Assembly: GCA_022571215.1 (NCBI GenBank) | Contig: JACZYG010000011.1 | Location: forward strand, 28,473-92,472 | Origin: Fidelibacterota bacterium | Lineage (GTDB): Bacteria; Fidelibacterota; SORT01 | DNA: 64,000 nucleotides | Reading direction: 5' to 3' | Part shown: positions 27,585-37,354 of the stretch, piece after piece | Layout: each line of letters opens with the position of its first letter | How positions within the stretch are numbered: the stretch's first letter is position 1 | Made by a program: the position numbers and the translations under genes | Notes under the pieces: generated by a model | Told to the model about the DNA's origin: nothing | Database searches by the model: none | What the model saw: the letters and a program-made list of their open reading frames with translations, nothing else

Positions 27585-28664
27585 TTATGCTGTTTCAAGT
27601 ACAGGCGTTTCTACTTGAACGCCTATGGAGGCAATAACTCTCTCCGTTATTTCCTTAAACGCTTTTGCCGAAGCAGATTCCGGAGCGTTGATAACAACCG
27701 GAATACCGTCATCTCCGCTTTTACGTACCACCGCTTCGATAGGCACCTTGCCGAGGAATGGCACTTTAAGCTTGAGCGCTTCCCTTTCTCCGCCCCCGCT
27801 GCCGAAAATATCTGTTTCTTCATTGCAGTGCGGACAGTGGAACATACTCATATTCTCCACGATACCAAGAACGGGAGCATTTACCTGTCTGAACATTGCG
27901 GCTCCCTTATCGGCATCGAGAAGAGCAAGGTCCTGCGGAGTCGTTACGATAACAGCCCCGGTAAGCTTGACCTTCTGAGCCAAGGTGAGCTGCACATCTC
28001 CGGTGCCGGGAGGCAGGTCCATCACCAAATAATCTATATTACCCCATGTAATATCATCAATGAATTGAGTGATAAGCTTTGCAACTATCGGACCGCGCCA
28101 TATCACAGGAGCTTCATCATCCAACAGTAATCCGAGCGACATCAACTTGATCCCGTGCTTTTCAAGAGGTATGATCTTTCTTCCTTCACCGATTCCAGGC
28201 TTTTCATTCGTACCCATTATTGTAGGAACGCTTGGTCCATATATATCGCAATCAAGCAAGCCCACGCTGTGACCGAGAAGCGATAAGGAGATGGCGAGAT
28301 TTGACGCAACAGTTGACTTGCCGACCCCCCCTTTACCGCTTGCTACGGCAATAGTTTGTTTGACCCCCTTTATAAGAGACTGTCCAGCCCATTGATTTTG
28401 CGGTTGTGGCGTTGTTTGACGCTTTAACTGTTCCGCCTCTTTGATCTCCACCTCATCTACTTCGCCACTCTCTTTCAGTACGGATATTATCGCGTCAACG
28501 ATCTCTTTCTTCTTCTTTTCATCATTCGACGTAATGTTCAGGAAGACTACCGCATTTTTATTATCAATTTCAAAATCCTTTATAATCCCGAATGATACTA
28601 TATCTCTGCTAAATCCCGGATACTTGATAGTCCGGAAGAGTTCTAACGCTTTTTCTTTATTCAT
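27585..28664 (-). CDS. mrp: Mrp/ApbC/NBP35-family P-loop ATPase, Fe-S carrier
   Basis: 359 residues. The N-terminal 90 residues form a DUF59-like domain (KALELFRTIKYPGFSRDIVSFGII). The ATPase part has the deviant Walker A VASGKGGVGKSTVASNLA, LDCDIYGPSVPTIMG, and VMDLPPGTGDVQLTLAQ. The CxxC in FHCPHCNEETDIFG binds a bridging [4Fe-4S] cluster between two subunits. Such proteins load clusters onto target enzymes. Middle gene of the Rrf2-mrp-sufT unit, 6 bp after the regulator. Confidence 0.95.
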   Translation of the reverse strand: MNKEKALELFRTIKYPGFSRDIVSFGIIKDFEIDNKNAVVFLNITSNDEKKKKEIVDAIISVLKESGEVDEVEIKEAEQLKRQTTPQPQNQWAGQSLIKGVKQTIAVASGKGGVGKSTVASNLAISLSLLGHSVGLLDCDIYGPSVPTIMGTNEKPGIGEGRKIIPLEKHGIKLMSLGLLLDDEAPVIWRGPIVAKLITQFIDDITWGNIDYLVMDLPPGTGDVQLTLAQKVKLTGAVIVTTPQDLALLDADKGAAMFRQVNAPVLGIVENMSMFHCPHCNEETDIFGSGGGEREALKLKVPFLGKVPIEAVVRKSGDDGIPVVINAPESASAKAFKEITERVIASIGVQVETPVLETA

Positions 28665-28670
28665 ACGTTC

Positions 28671-29129
28671 CTAATCTGCTTCTACTTTAATATTATTTTC
28701 ATTGTCAATAACGATGGCTTGACCATTCAGCTGTTCGGATATACCCTTCATTGTAACATTTTCCAGAACCTCAAACATTTTATTTTCGGCTTCGTGAAAT
28801 GTATCTTGAATCACGCAATGTATATTTACCGAACAGTTGGATCTAACTCCACTGCAATTGAAAATCGGATTCAATCCCTCCGCCGCTTCGATTATATGTT
28901 TTAAATTAATATCTTCCGGTATTCTTGAAAGTGTATAACCGCCCTTCGAACCGCGATATGAACTAACAATCCCAGCCTTCGCCAAAGATTGGAATATCTT
29001 GGCGAGATAACTCTCCGAAACGTTTTGTTCCCTCGCTATTTCACTGACATAGGTGACACTGTTTTCCGGTTTATTGGAAAGGTAGTATATTCCGTGTATC
29101 GCATGCTCACTTTTTGAAGTAAATTCCAT
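28671..29129 (-). CDS. Rrf2-family Fe-S regulator (IscR/NsrR-like)
   Basis: 152 residues. Winged helix (EFTSKSEHAIHGIYYLSN; ESYLAKIFQSLAKAGIVSSYRGSKGGYTL) followed by three cysteines, Cys92, Cys99 and Cys105, spaced as in the cluster-binding Rrf2 proteins IscR, NsrR and RsrR. It likely senses Fe-S state, nitric oxide or redox change and controls the mrp-sufT genes downstream. A perfect palindrome and a good promoter lie just ahead of it, so autoregulation is likely. Which signal it senses cannot be read. Confidence 0.9.
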   Translation of the reverse strand: MEFTSKSEHAIHGIYYLSNKPENSVTYVSEIAREQNVSESYLAKIFQSLAKAGIVSSYRGSKGGYTLSRIPEDINLKHIIEAAEGLNPIFNCSGVRSNCSVNIHCVIQDTFHEAENKMFEVLENVTMKGISEQLNGQAIVIDNENNIKVEAD

Positions 29130-29153
29130 CTTATTCTTCTGCTCTTTTTAATT

Positions 29154-29205
29154 CGGACAAAATTTGTCCGGTTCTCAATATAATTCTGATACTCCGTTAT
29201 TGCAA
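29154..29205 (-). promoter_or_regulatory. Promoter and palindromic operator of the Rrf2 operon
   Basis: On the minus strand, TTGCAA (29200-29205), a 17-base spacer and TATATT (29177-29182) form the promoter. The 17-base perfect palindrome CGGACAAAATTTGTCCG (29154-29170) starts six bases beyond the -10, over the expected transcription start. That position fits a repressor site, most simply for the Rrf2 protein itself. Confidence 0.7.
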
Positions 29206-29228
29206 GAAATTATTACTAAGATTTACTC

Positions 29229-29257
29229 TTGACTTATAACCTTACTTCAGATATTTT
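29229..29257 (+). promoter_or_regulatory. Promoter of the candidate selenoprotein gene
   Basis: TTGACT (29229-29234), 17 bases, TATTTT (29252-29257), 46 bases ahead of the GTG start at 29304. Confidence 0.5.
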
Positions 29258-29303
29258 TATTGGACGTTACTGATAATTTATCTCTAAATAAAAGGATACA
29301 ACT

Positions 29304-29903
29304 GTGAAACGGATAGTCAAAAATAGATTCTGCAAATTTCTTATTCCTCTTTTATTACTGTTTACGACGGAATCAATTGCGTCCCTGCCTGAAGCAATTC
29401 AGTATCGAAACGCCCGATTCAAAGATCTCCAAAGCATAGATGTTCTTAAAAAACTTTTCAATGAGGACGAAGGAAAAGTACGACTTTTTTTATTGATGTC
29501 CCCTACTTGAAGCGTTTGTATTCGAGGTGCCCGGTGGGTACAAAATAATATTCTTGCAAAATATCCTAAAGCTGATTTCAAGATCTACGCCGTTTGGATG
29601 CCCGTTATTCGCGGAGATTCAAAACTCGCCGTTCCGGATGCGGTGGCGCTTCTACCGGACTCAAGGGTAATTCACTATTGGGACCAAACTCGCATTAGCG
29701 GTAGTTTCTTTAAAAAGAATATCGCTCCCGATGTGAGCAGTAGCGTAGCGTGGGATATGTTCTTTCTTTATGGACCGGAAGCTGTTTGGGAAGAAATTCC
29801 TGAATCGCTCGTAGACAAGGGAAGAACTATTATCGGCTCCTCAGGAGCTCTCGGTTATGAATTCGGCGAACTCATGAAGAGCATGAATAATAAAACAAAA
29901 TAG
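29304..29903 (+). CDS. Candidate selenoprotein: exported thioredoxin-like protein with in-frame TGA (Sec69)
   Basis: Read through one TGA (29508-29510) the frame gives 199 residues. It starts at GTG with AAGG upstream and has a signal peptide (FCKFLIPLLLLFTTESIAS). Just after a hydrophobic strand comes RLFLLMSPT-U-SVCIRGARW, a UxxC motif where thioredoxin-like relatives have CxxC. The same frame continues well conserved-looking to 29903 (KADFKIYAVWMPVIRGDS, IHYWDQTRISGSFF, AWDMFFLYGPEAVWE), as in a family of extracytoplasmic thioredoxin-fold proteins I recall. A hairpin with SECIS features follows the TGA. A single nonsense mutation is the alternative. It would be a periplasmic redox protein. 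Confidence 0.75.
29511..29544 (+). promoter_or_regulatory. Bacterial SECIS-like hairpin behind the in-frame TGA
   Basis: Four bases after the TGA, TTTGTA (29515-29520) pairs with TACAAA (29539-29544). Four more pairs (TTCG with TGGG, including G-U) extend the stem to ten, capped by a ten-base loop AGGTGCCCGG. A G lies at loop position 2, 16 bases from the TGA, within the 16-37 base range known for bacterial SECIS elements. Base pairing was worked out by eye. Confidence 0.65.
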
Positions 29904-29970
29904 AGGACTTCTGCTTTCTGTGAATTAAAACTTTGAATATTTTAGATTCAGATTAGAATATTTTTATCTG

Positions 29971-30003
29971 AAAAAAGACCGGTCAGATGCCGGTCTTTTT
30001 TTT
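29971..30003. terminator. Bidirectional terminator
   Basis: AAAAAGACCGG pairs with CCGGTCTTTTT around a seven-base loop, with T-runs on both strands. It lies between the convergent candidate selenoprotein and 3D-domain genes. Confidence 0.85.
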
Positions 30004-30018
30004 AGAACCCTGGTTCTC

Positions 30019-30567
30019 TTAGTTATTCATCTCTGTAGAAACGATGTATACATCCCTCACTCCCCATGCTTTGGCGTCGTTTACCGAATCCATCCAAATA
30101 TCCGCTCTGTTGGTATATAGTTTATTCATCGTGTCGTGAACGACCATCCTTTTCACATAGATAAGATCGACAGTATCGCCGTATGCAATTGTCACGGTAG
30201 GATTGTATCCCATCCTCCGCATCATTTCGTTCTCTGCCCGAATCATATCTCGGCTCAATGCTAACGTGCCGTCTTGTACACGTTCACCACTTGCGTTGAT
30301 AAAAGGAGTAGAGTCCGTTTGATTTTCCTTAGAATTATATGCTGTTGATAATATGCGCGAGAGACCCTTATAGGGATTTTTCCGATATTCCTCCTGCAAC
30401 CATATCAGAGAATTCTCTATATTGCCTAACTCTTTAAGCAAAGATATGTTTTCCTTTTCGAGTATTTCTATCCCATCGGCGACATTGTAATCAATCCCGT
30501 ACATTATCCCCGAGCCTGTTAAAATGAAAGTCCACAATACCCCGAATAGCAGTGTACTGTTTTTCAT
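30019..30567 (-). CDS. 3D-domain (MltA-like barrel) exported protein
   Basis: 182 residues from the ATG at 30567, which has GGGAGAGAGAG ahead; longer upstream frames lack a ribosome site. The N-terminus (MKNSTLLFGVLWTFILTGSGIMYG) is a signal or anchor. The C-terminal part has the three aspartates that name the 3D domain: VVHDTMNK, NRADIWMDS, then AKAWGVRDVYIVS. This double-psi barrel is shared with lytic transglycosylase MltA and with Gram-positive cell-wall proteins such as YabE. A peptidoglycan role in the periplasm is likely. The middle is helical. Activity is not proven by the sequence. Confidence 0.8.
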   Translation of the reverse strand: MKNSTLLFGVLWTFILTGSGIMYGIDYNVADGIEILEKENISLLKELGNIENSLIWLQEEYRKNPYKGLSRILSTAYNSKENQTDSTPFINASGERVQDGTLALSRDMIRAENEMMRRMGYNPTVTIAYGDTVDLIYVKRMVVHDTMNKLYTNRADIWMDSVNDAKAWGVRDVYIVSTEMNN

Positions 30568-30829
30568 TATCTCTCTCTCCCTATTAATTTCAATAGTTAT
30601 TTCCGGGCAAACGTAGCTTCTAAGTATACTCGCACCAGGTCGTAGATTATTCATAATGTAGTATACTCTCAATTAAAATAACTACATATGGTAGAATATT
30701 AGCGATTTTTCTTCAATATCCAACTATTTTTTTATCCTCACGCTATATGCGGTATTTCCTCTCTGTTTCTTTTATAGTATTTCTTCATCCAACTTGACAA
30801 TTACAACCATCATCGGTTACCTTTGTTTG

Positions 30830-31639
30830 ATGAAAAAACCGATACTAATATTATTGTTAAGCTTTCTTTTCACTCTGACCGCAATCACAATTAACGGATG
30901 TTCAGTTTCTACTGTTCCTTCTCCCTATATGGATGAAAACAGCTATCTGCCGTCTGTTCTTAAAATTGTGGATGAACAGAGTAATCTTCAATTCAAAGCG
31001 GCGAATAATGATAATTACGTTTATCTATCGATTATTATAAAAACTGACTCTTTAGAACGAATATATTCAAATTCCATCATAAATTTATGGTTAAACTCCG
31101 AAGGGTTACACAGTAAAAATTCCGGATTCCAATTTCCGCTCAAAAAACAAGCGCATCCTTTCTTGAAAAATCAATTTTCTACTCTAACAAATTGGGGAGG
31201 ATTTAAAAGTGTCTTAACAACTGCACAGGAAGTAAGGTTAAAAGAACGAATCAGTGATGCAGAAGGTAAGATACTATATTTTAACAAGAAAAACGCCAGA
31301 ATTGAGTCGGTCGAAGCGGATGGGAGTAGAGGATTTCGTTTAGATAAAATTATCTCTAAAGACAATATACAATTGAATTTTGTCATTCCTCTAAATGCAG
31401 ACTTCGGAGACAGACTTGGTTTCGTCGGCTCAGTGAAGAGTAATCTTTCGATTGGATTTGAGATTCTGCCGGGGTATAATATATTTCGTTCTAATGTACG
31501 CTCGTTGCAACCATTGAACTCTCCCGGTTTAGGAAGACCCTTGCAGCAGACAAGAAGATCGCCGGGCTTACAACCAAGAACCGGACAGAATTCAGAAATA
31601 TATTGGCTTGACCTCACGCTTTCGCACGGAGAGAGTTGA
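30830..31639 (+). CDS. Lipoprotein of unknown function
   Basis: 269 residues from the ATG at 30830 (MKKPILILLLSFLFTLTAI), with a lipobox at TINGC. The mature part begins SVSTVPSPYMDENSYLPSVLKI and is mostly beta strands (NYVYLSIIIKTDSLERIYSNSII). It ends with a Pro/Gln/Arg-rich stretch (GLGRPLQQTRRSPGLQPRTG) and EIYWLDLTLSH. I do not recognise a family. A second lipoprotein gene starts within 10 bp of its end, so the two form a unit. Confidence 0.7.
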   Translation: MKKPILILLLSFLFTLTAITINGCSVSTVPSPYMDENSYLPSVLKIVDEQSNLQFKAANNDNYVYLSIIIKTDSLERIYSNSIINLWLNSEGLHSKNSGFQFPLKKQAHPFLKNQFSTLTNWGGFKSVLTTAQEVRLKERISDAEGKILYFNKKNARIESVEADGSRGFRLDKIISKDNIQLNFVIPLNADFGDRLGFVGSVKSNLSIGFEILPGYNIFRSNVRSLQPLNSPGLGRPLQQTRRSPGLQPRTGQNSEIYWLDLTLSHGES

Positions 31640-31644
31640 TATTT

Positions 31645-32373
31645 ATGAAACTTTTTCCTCGATATATGTTAATTCCCGTGTTACTGATAAATTTGTTCTT
31701 CGTTGGATGCTACACTACTCCTAAGTCATCAATACCGGGTAAATTTGCTTTTAATTCTGATGCATCCGATTTTATTGAATCAATATCGAAAAATACCATT
31801 GTATTTGGAACAGGTGTTACGGTGACTGGGGGTGGAGACAGTTTCTTCACCGGCATCGGCAAATCGGGAATGTCCACCTCCTTATATCCCGGATTTCCCT
31901 TAAAGATCAGCGCTACCATAATCACAGAGGAAATAATCAGAAATGCGGGAGAATACTACACCTTACTTTTGGATATGAGCGATGCAGAAACTGATTCTTT
32001 TATGAATGTATACAGAGAGTTATACGATTTTGAGAACAATAATCTCATCTGGATCTACATGAAGACGAATTTAGCGGAAAGCTACCTTAATTCGGACCGA
32101 TGGGTCATTTTCGTGGAAGATGAGGACCAGAACCAATTTGAACCGCTCAAACTTTCGCAACTTCAACCACTTATACCCGACTTTAATAGTGGGCGAAGAG
32201 ATAACTGGCGAAGAACACGCGCTAAAGAAACTCAATTCGCTTTGAAATTTCCAAAGAAAAAATTTGATGACCGTCTTTGGATTCCCGATAAGGGAAAGCT
32301 TAAACTCGTCTTTATGAATCCTGACAAGAACATAGAAAGAGCTGACGGCACCTGGATTTTCGAGAAAGATTAA
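31645..32373 (+). CDS. Lipoprotein of unknown function (paired)
   Basis: 242 residues from the ATG at 31645 (MKLFPRYMLIPVLLINLFFV), with lipobox FVGCYTTP. A TTG nine bases upstream overlaps the previous gene. The body has a Gly-rich stretch (GTGVTVTGGGDSFFTGIGKS), then YYTLLLDMSDAETDSF and, near the end, KKFDDRLWIPDKGKLKLVFMNPDKNIERADGTWIF, where strand pattern suggests a beta sandwich. Not recognised. Both lipoproteins may act together in the envelope. Confidence 0.7.
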   Translation: MKLFPRYMLIPVLLINLFFVGCYTTPKSSIPGKFAFNSDASDFIESISKNTIVFGTGVTVTGGGDSFFTGIGKSGMSTSLYPGFPLKISATIITEEIIRNAGEYYTLLLDMSDAETDSFMNVYRELYDFENNNLIWIYMKTNLAESYLNSDRWVIFVEDEDQNQFEPLKLSQLQPLIPDFNSGRRDNWRRTRAKETQFALKFPKKKFDDRLWIPDKGKLKLVFMNPDKNIERADGTWIFEKD

Positions 32374-32520
32374 CTGGAAATTTAATGATTAAACTCAAAT
32401 CTATTTTTCGCTAAACATTTAGTCCTTCATACATTTATTAATTCCAATGCAAATAACAGGAACAAGAATTGGATTGCATGACTCGCAATTCAGAATTAAC
32501 TTATCCGAGTTAATGGAGAA

Positions 32521-34146
32521 TTGAGCCACATTATGACCGTTATTCAAAATAAGAACACTATACCTAACAAAAACAAGCGATATTCGAGATCTCGAAAACC
32601 CCGAAAACCCGTAAAAAAAGAAATCTTCATCAATGAATCGCGGAACGAAACGCGGATCGCAATCACGGAAAATGACCAGCTCGCCGAAATTCTTCTCGAA
32701 AGGCCGGAAAATACCCGAATGGTAGGGGATATTTATAAAGGTACGGTCGCCCGGGTAAATCCCGGAATGCGAGCCGCATTCATAGATATAGGTCTTGATC
32801 ATGACGGCTTCTTACACTTTTCGGATATAAATGAATCTGTTCACGACTTTATGGACCTATTCGAATCCGAATACGACGAAGAAAGTTCTCCCAAAAGTCG
32901 TGGTACGACAATTCGCGGTGAATGGATGCCGAAACCGGGTCAGGAGATAATTGTTCAGATCACTAAAGAGCCGATACACGATAAGGGACCTCGAGTCACT
33001 ACTCATATTTCTCTCCCGGGAAGATTTATAGTATTGGTTCCTAACGATAAGCAAATTGGTATTTCACGTAAGATTAATAGCTTTAAAGAAAAAAGAAGAT
33101 TGCAGAAAATCGCAAGGAACTTAAAACCGGACGATTTCGGTCTTATCTTGCGCACAGTGGCGCAAGGAAAGTCGGCTGAATTGATTGAGAATGATTTTAA
33201 TCTTCTAATGTCAGATTGGAAAATTATCGAGAAGGAGATAAAAAAGGGCTCCCCCCCGACTCTTGTCTATAAAGATATGGAAATGGCTTTTAGCGTGATA
33301 AGGGATTTGCTGACGGAAGATGTAGGAAAAATTGTAATTGATTCGAAAAAACTTTACCGAAAGTTGGGTTCGTATCTGAAAAATCTCTCTCCGCACTTGC
33401 TCGAAAAATTGGAATTTTATAACGAACAAATTCCCATATTCGATGCGTACAACATTGAGCCTGAAATTGAAAAAACACAACATCGAAAAGTCTGGCTCAA
33501 AAGCGGAGGCTATCTCATAATAGATCACACTGAAGCGCTTGTAACAGTGGATATCAACTCCGGAAGATTTCAGGGAAAGAAAGAGCATGAGCTGAATTCT
33601 TTAAAAATCAATCTTGAAGCGGTACCTGAAGTTGCCAGACAACTGCGTCTTCGTGATATCGGTGGTATCATTGTTGTTGATTTTATCGATATGGATAACG
33701 AAAAGAATCGTAAATCCGTATATCTTGCCATGCGTAAGGAGATGGCTGGGGACAGAGCGAGAAGTAAGGTCTTTGAGTTGTCCGAGCTAGGTCTGCTGGA
33801 AATGACGAGACAGAGAATCGGTCCGGGACTTCTATATAGGGTAAGTGATGTTTGTCCCATTTGCGACGGTCTTGGCAGAGTAATCTCCAAAGACACTCTC
33901 ATGAACAAGATAGAACGCTGGATAAAGAGAATGAAAGTCGAAAATACCGAGCGCAGGCTTATTCTCAATTTGCATCCCGATGTAGCTTACCATTTTTTGG
34001 AGAACAGCAAAGAGTCTATTCGACGGCTAATGTGGAAATACTGGGTTAAAATCGATATCAAAAAGGATTCAGAACTCAGTATGAATGATTTCAAAATTAT
34101 CTCAAAAAAAACCGGCGAAGACATTACTGACCAATTTATGTCTTGA
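32521..34146 (+). CDS. rng: Ribonuclease G (RNase E/G family)
   Basis: 541 residues. Endonuclease of mRNA decay and 16S rRNA 5' end processing. The S1 domain is near the start (GDIYKGTVARVNPGMRAAFIDIGLDHDGFLHFSDI), followed by the 5' sensor and the DNase I-like catalytic part with VTVDINSGRFQGKKE and RDIGGIIVVDFIDMDNEKNR, whose aspartates hold magnesium. The zinc link CPICDGLGRV is present, and the protein ends with a short RNase H-like part, so it is G, not the long E form. Start is TTG 32521 or ATG 32533. It precedes rplU-rpmA, as in many bacteria. Confidence 0.94.
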   Translation: MSHIMTVIQNKNTIPNKNKRYSRSRKPRKPVKKEIFINESRNETRIAITENDQLAEILLERPENTRMVGDIYKGTVARVNPGMRAAFIDIGLDHDGFLHFSDINESVHDFMDLFESEYDEESSPKSRGTTIRGEWMPKPGQEIIVQITKEPIHDKGPRVTTHISLPGRFIVLVPNDKQIGISRKINSFKEKRRLQKIARNLKPDDFGLILRTVAQGKSAELIENDFNLLMSDWKIIEKEIKKGSPPTLVYKDMEMAFSVIRDLLTEDVGKIVIDSKKLYRKLGSYLKNLSPHLLEKLEFYNEQIPIFDAYNIEPEIEKTQHRKVWLKSGGYLIIDHTEALVTVDINSGRFQGKKEHELNSLKINLEAVPEVARQLRLRDIGGIIVVDFIDMDNEKNRKSVYLAMRKEMAGDRARSKVFELSELGLLEMTRQRIGPGLLYRVSDVCPICDGLGRVISKDTLMNKIERWIKRMKVENTERRLILNLHPDVAYHFLENSKESIRRLMWKYWVKIDIKKDSELSMNDFKIISKKTGEDITDQFMS

Positions 34147-34219
34147 CAGTGAATTTGCCTTTAATTAATATATTAAGCTGTTTGAGAACAACGAATAAAA
34201 GAAGAGGTTTTTGATAATT

Positions 34220-34591
34220 ATGTATGCAGTAGTTGTTATTAAAGGTTTTCAACATAAAGTCTCCGTTGGGGACGAGTTGACCGTACAAAAGTTTGAGGGG
34301 AATGTAGGTGATAAAGCCTCTTTTGAAGAAGTTTTGATGCTCGGTGACGGAAAAAAATCTGTCATCGGAACACCCTTCGTGCCGAAGGCTAAAGTTGATG
34401 TTACAATTCTGAAGCAGGGTAAGGGAGATAAAATCAGAATGCTGAAGAAAAAACGTAGAAAAGGCTACAAGGTGAAAAGAGGACACAGACAGGAACTGAC
34501 CTGGATTCGAGTGGACGGAATCTCCGGCGACTCAACTTCTAAACCCAAGCCTAAAAAGGCTGCTGCTGAAGCAACAGCGGAATCGGAGTAG
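34220..34591 (+). CDS. rplU: 50S ribosomal protein L21
   Basis: 123 residues from the ATG at 34220: MYAVVVIKGFQHKVSVGDELTVQKFEG, then KGDKIRMLKKKRRKGYKVKRGHRQELTWIRV, all standard for L21 and its 23S rRNA contacts. The tail adds about 20 residues rich in Lys, Ala and Glu (SKPKPKKAAAEATAESE). Placed directly before rpmA, three bases apart. Confidence 0.97.
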   Translation: MYAVVVIKGFQHKVSVGDELTVQKFEGNVGDKASFEEVLMLGDGKKSVIGTPFVPKAKVDVTILKQGKGDKIRMLKKKRRKGYKVKRGHRQELTWIRVDGISGDSTSKPKPKKAAAEATAESE

Positions 34592-34594
34592 ATC

Positions 34595-34849
34595 ATGGCG
34601 CATAAAAAAGGTGTAGGCAGTTCCAAAAACGGTCGGGACAGCAATCCGAAGATGTTAGGAATTAAGGCTTTCGGGGGACAAAAAGTCTCTGCCGGAAGCA
34701 TTATTGTAAAGCAACGCGGCACTAAATTCCATCCGGGCGTAAACGTAAAGAGAGCAAGTGATGACTCTTTATTCGCCCTGAAAGATGGATATGTAAAGTT
34801 TGAAACAAAAAAGAATAAACGCAAATTCGTAAACGTTTACGAATCTTAG
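34595..34849 (+). CDS. rpmA: 50S ribosomal protein L27
   Basis: 84 residues: [48 protein letters not shown], the typical L27. The N-terminal AHKKG reaches the peptidyl transferase centre. There is no N-terminal extension needing cleavage, unlike in Firmicutes. Follows rplU in the same transcript. Confidence 0.98.
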   Translation: MAHKKGVGSSKNGRDSNPKMLGIKAFGGQKVSAGSIIVKQRGTKFHPGVNVKRASDDSLFALKDGYVKFETKKNKRKFVNVYES

Positions 34850-34897
34850 TTGGGGAATTTCTGACAGGCTCAGGAATAACTATGAACAAGAATAATT

Positions 34898-34925
34898 TAT
34901 ACCCCGTCAATATTGGCGGGGATAT
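34898..34925 (+). terminator. Hairpin after rpmA
   Basis: CCCCG and CGGGG flank a ten-base AT-rich loop, followed by the T-rich ATATTTATTTG. It lies between rpmA and mdh; the stem is short, so read-through into mdh is possible. Confidence 0.5.
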
Positions 34926-34935
34926 TTATTTGTAG

Positions 34936-35871
<936 letters not shown>

Positions 35872-35972
35872 TTTCTTCCGCAACGTAAACTTTAGATCCC
35901 GGCAGTATAGACTTTATCACTCCTGAGAGATAAGTTGGTCTTAGATAAACTTTTTATTGGGAATAAAAATAG

Positions 35973-37349
35973 ATGAAATATCCTTCTGAACCTTTCAGGA
36001 TAAAAGTAGTAGAGCCTATCAAAAGAACTACTATCGAAGCTCGAAGAAAGATTATTGATGAAGCGGGGTATAATGTATTTGGTCTCCCGTCTGAAAGTAT
36101 TTACATAGACCTTTTGACCGACAGCGGGACGAGCGCGATGTCCGATAAGCAATGGGCGGCAATGATGATAGGCGATGAATCTTATGCCGGAAGCAGGAAC
36201 TATTACCATTTCGAAGAGGTGATCCGTGATCTGACAGGGCTGTCTCATATCATTCCGACTCACCAGGGACGAGTTGCTGAGAATCTACTTTTTTCTTCAG
36301 TTCTCAAGAAAGGTAATGTAGTGCCTAACAACAGTCATTTCGATACTACACGCGCAAATGTGGAACACAATGAAGGTATAGCGGTTGACCTTGTCATTGA
36401 CGAAGCGAAAGACCCCACCAACCTGCACCCGTTCAAAGGGAATATCGACATCCTCAAATTGGAAGCTCTTATAAAAGAAACAGGTAAAGATAATATTCCT
36501 TTGGGCATGTTGACGGTAACTAACAACTCAGGCGGCGGACAACCTGTCAGCATGCAAAATATAAAAGAGACAAGCGAGCTGCTGCATAAAAACGATATTC
36601 CGTTTTTTCTTGATGCGTGCAGATTTGCTGAAAACGCTTTCTTTATTAAAGAGCGTGAAGAAGGTTTTTCCAATATGTCCGTACGGGATATTGCAAAAAA
36701 GATGTTCTCATACGCTGACGGATGTACCATGAGCGCCAAGAAAGACGGCTTGGTAAATATGGGAGGATTCATCGCTCTTAACGATAAAAAAATTGCCGAA
36801 AATATAATCAACTTGCTCATACTCGTGGAAGGCTTCCCGACCTATGGCGGACTTGCAGGCAGAGACCTTGAGGCGATAGCAGTCGGTTTAAAAGAAGTTA
36901 CGGATGAAGACTATCTTTCATTTCGGATCAACCAGGTTAGGATGCTTGGCGATTCTCTTACCGAAAACGGTATTCCTATAATCCAACCTCCCGGAGGACA
37001 CGCTATCTATATAGACGCGTTAGGGTTTCTACCGAATCTACCTCGCGAGCAATTTCCGGCGCAAGCTCTTACCGTAGCTCTTTATACGCATGCAGGTGTC
37101 AGAGCCGTTGAAATCGGCACTCTTATGTTTGCGAAAAAGGACGAGGAAACGGGGGAAGTCAAATATCCCGACCTTGAGCTCGTCAGGCTTGCAATTCCGC
37201 GCAGAGTTTACACGAACATGCAAATGAACTACGTTGCCGAATCTCTTATTGACCTGCACAAAAACAGAGAGAAGATAAAAGGATTGAAAATAACCTACGA
37301 AGCTCCCGTATTAAGGCATTTCACTGCTCGATTCGAAATAATAGAATAA
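35973..37349 (+). CDS. tnaA: Tryptophanase / tyrosine phenol-lyase family, probably tryptophanase
   Basis: 458 residues of the PLP beta-eliminating lyase family. The PLP lysine is Lys256 in GCTMSAKKDGLVNMGGF. YPSEPFRIKVVEPIKRTT, IYIDLLTDSGTSAMSDKQWAAMMIGDESYAG and IPTHQGRVAEN are shared by both enzymes. Two positions separate them as I recall: an Asp in SHFDTTRAN and an Ile in VRAVEIGTLM, both as in tryptophanase, where tyrosine phenol-lyase has Thr and Arg. So it should split tryptophan into indole, pyruvate and ammonia. Overall closeness to the phenol-lyase N-terminus leaves some doubt. Stands alone, with no tnaC-like leader seen. Confidence 0.85.
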   Translation: MKYPSEPFRIKVVEPIKRTTIEARRKIIDEAGYNVFGLPSESIYIDLLTDSGTSAMSDKQWAAMMIGDESYAGSRNYYHFEEVIRDLTGLSHIIPTHQGRVAENLLFSSVLKKGNVVPNNSHFDTTRANVEHNEGIAVDLVIDEAKDPTNLHPFKGNIDILKLEALIKETGKDNIPLGMLTVTNNSGGGQPVSMQNIKETSELLHKNDIPFFLDACRFAENAFFIKEREEGFSNMSVRDIAKKMFSYADGCTMSAKKDGLVNMGGFIALNDKKIAENIINLLILVEGFPTYGGLAGRDLEAIAVGLKEVTDEDYLSFRINQVRMLGDSLTENGIPIIQPPGGHAIYIDALGFLPNLPREQFPAQALTVALYTHAGVRAVEIGTLMFAKKDEETGEVKYPDLELVRLAIPRRVYTNMQMNYVAESLIDLHKNREKIKGLKITYEAPVLRHFTARFEIIE

Positions 37350-37354
37350 CTGAG

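Noticed and set aside
29304..29510. A 68-codon gene ending at TGA, with a separate gene from 29598
   Set aside because: Both pieces share one frame with no gap in coding character, and the second ATG is inside the protein body without a ribosome site. One recoded gene fits better.
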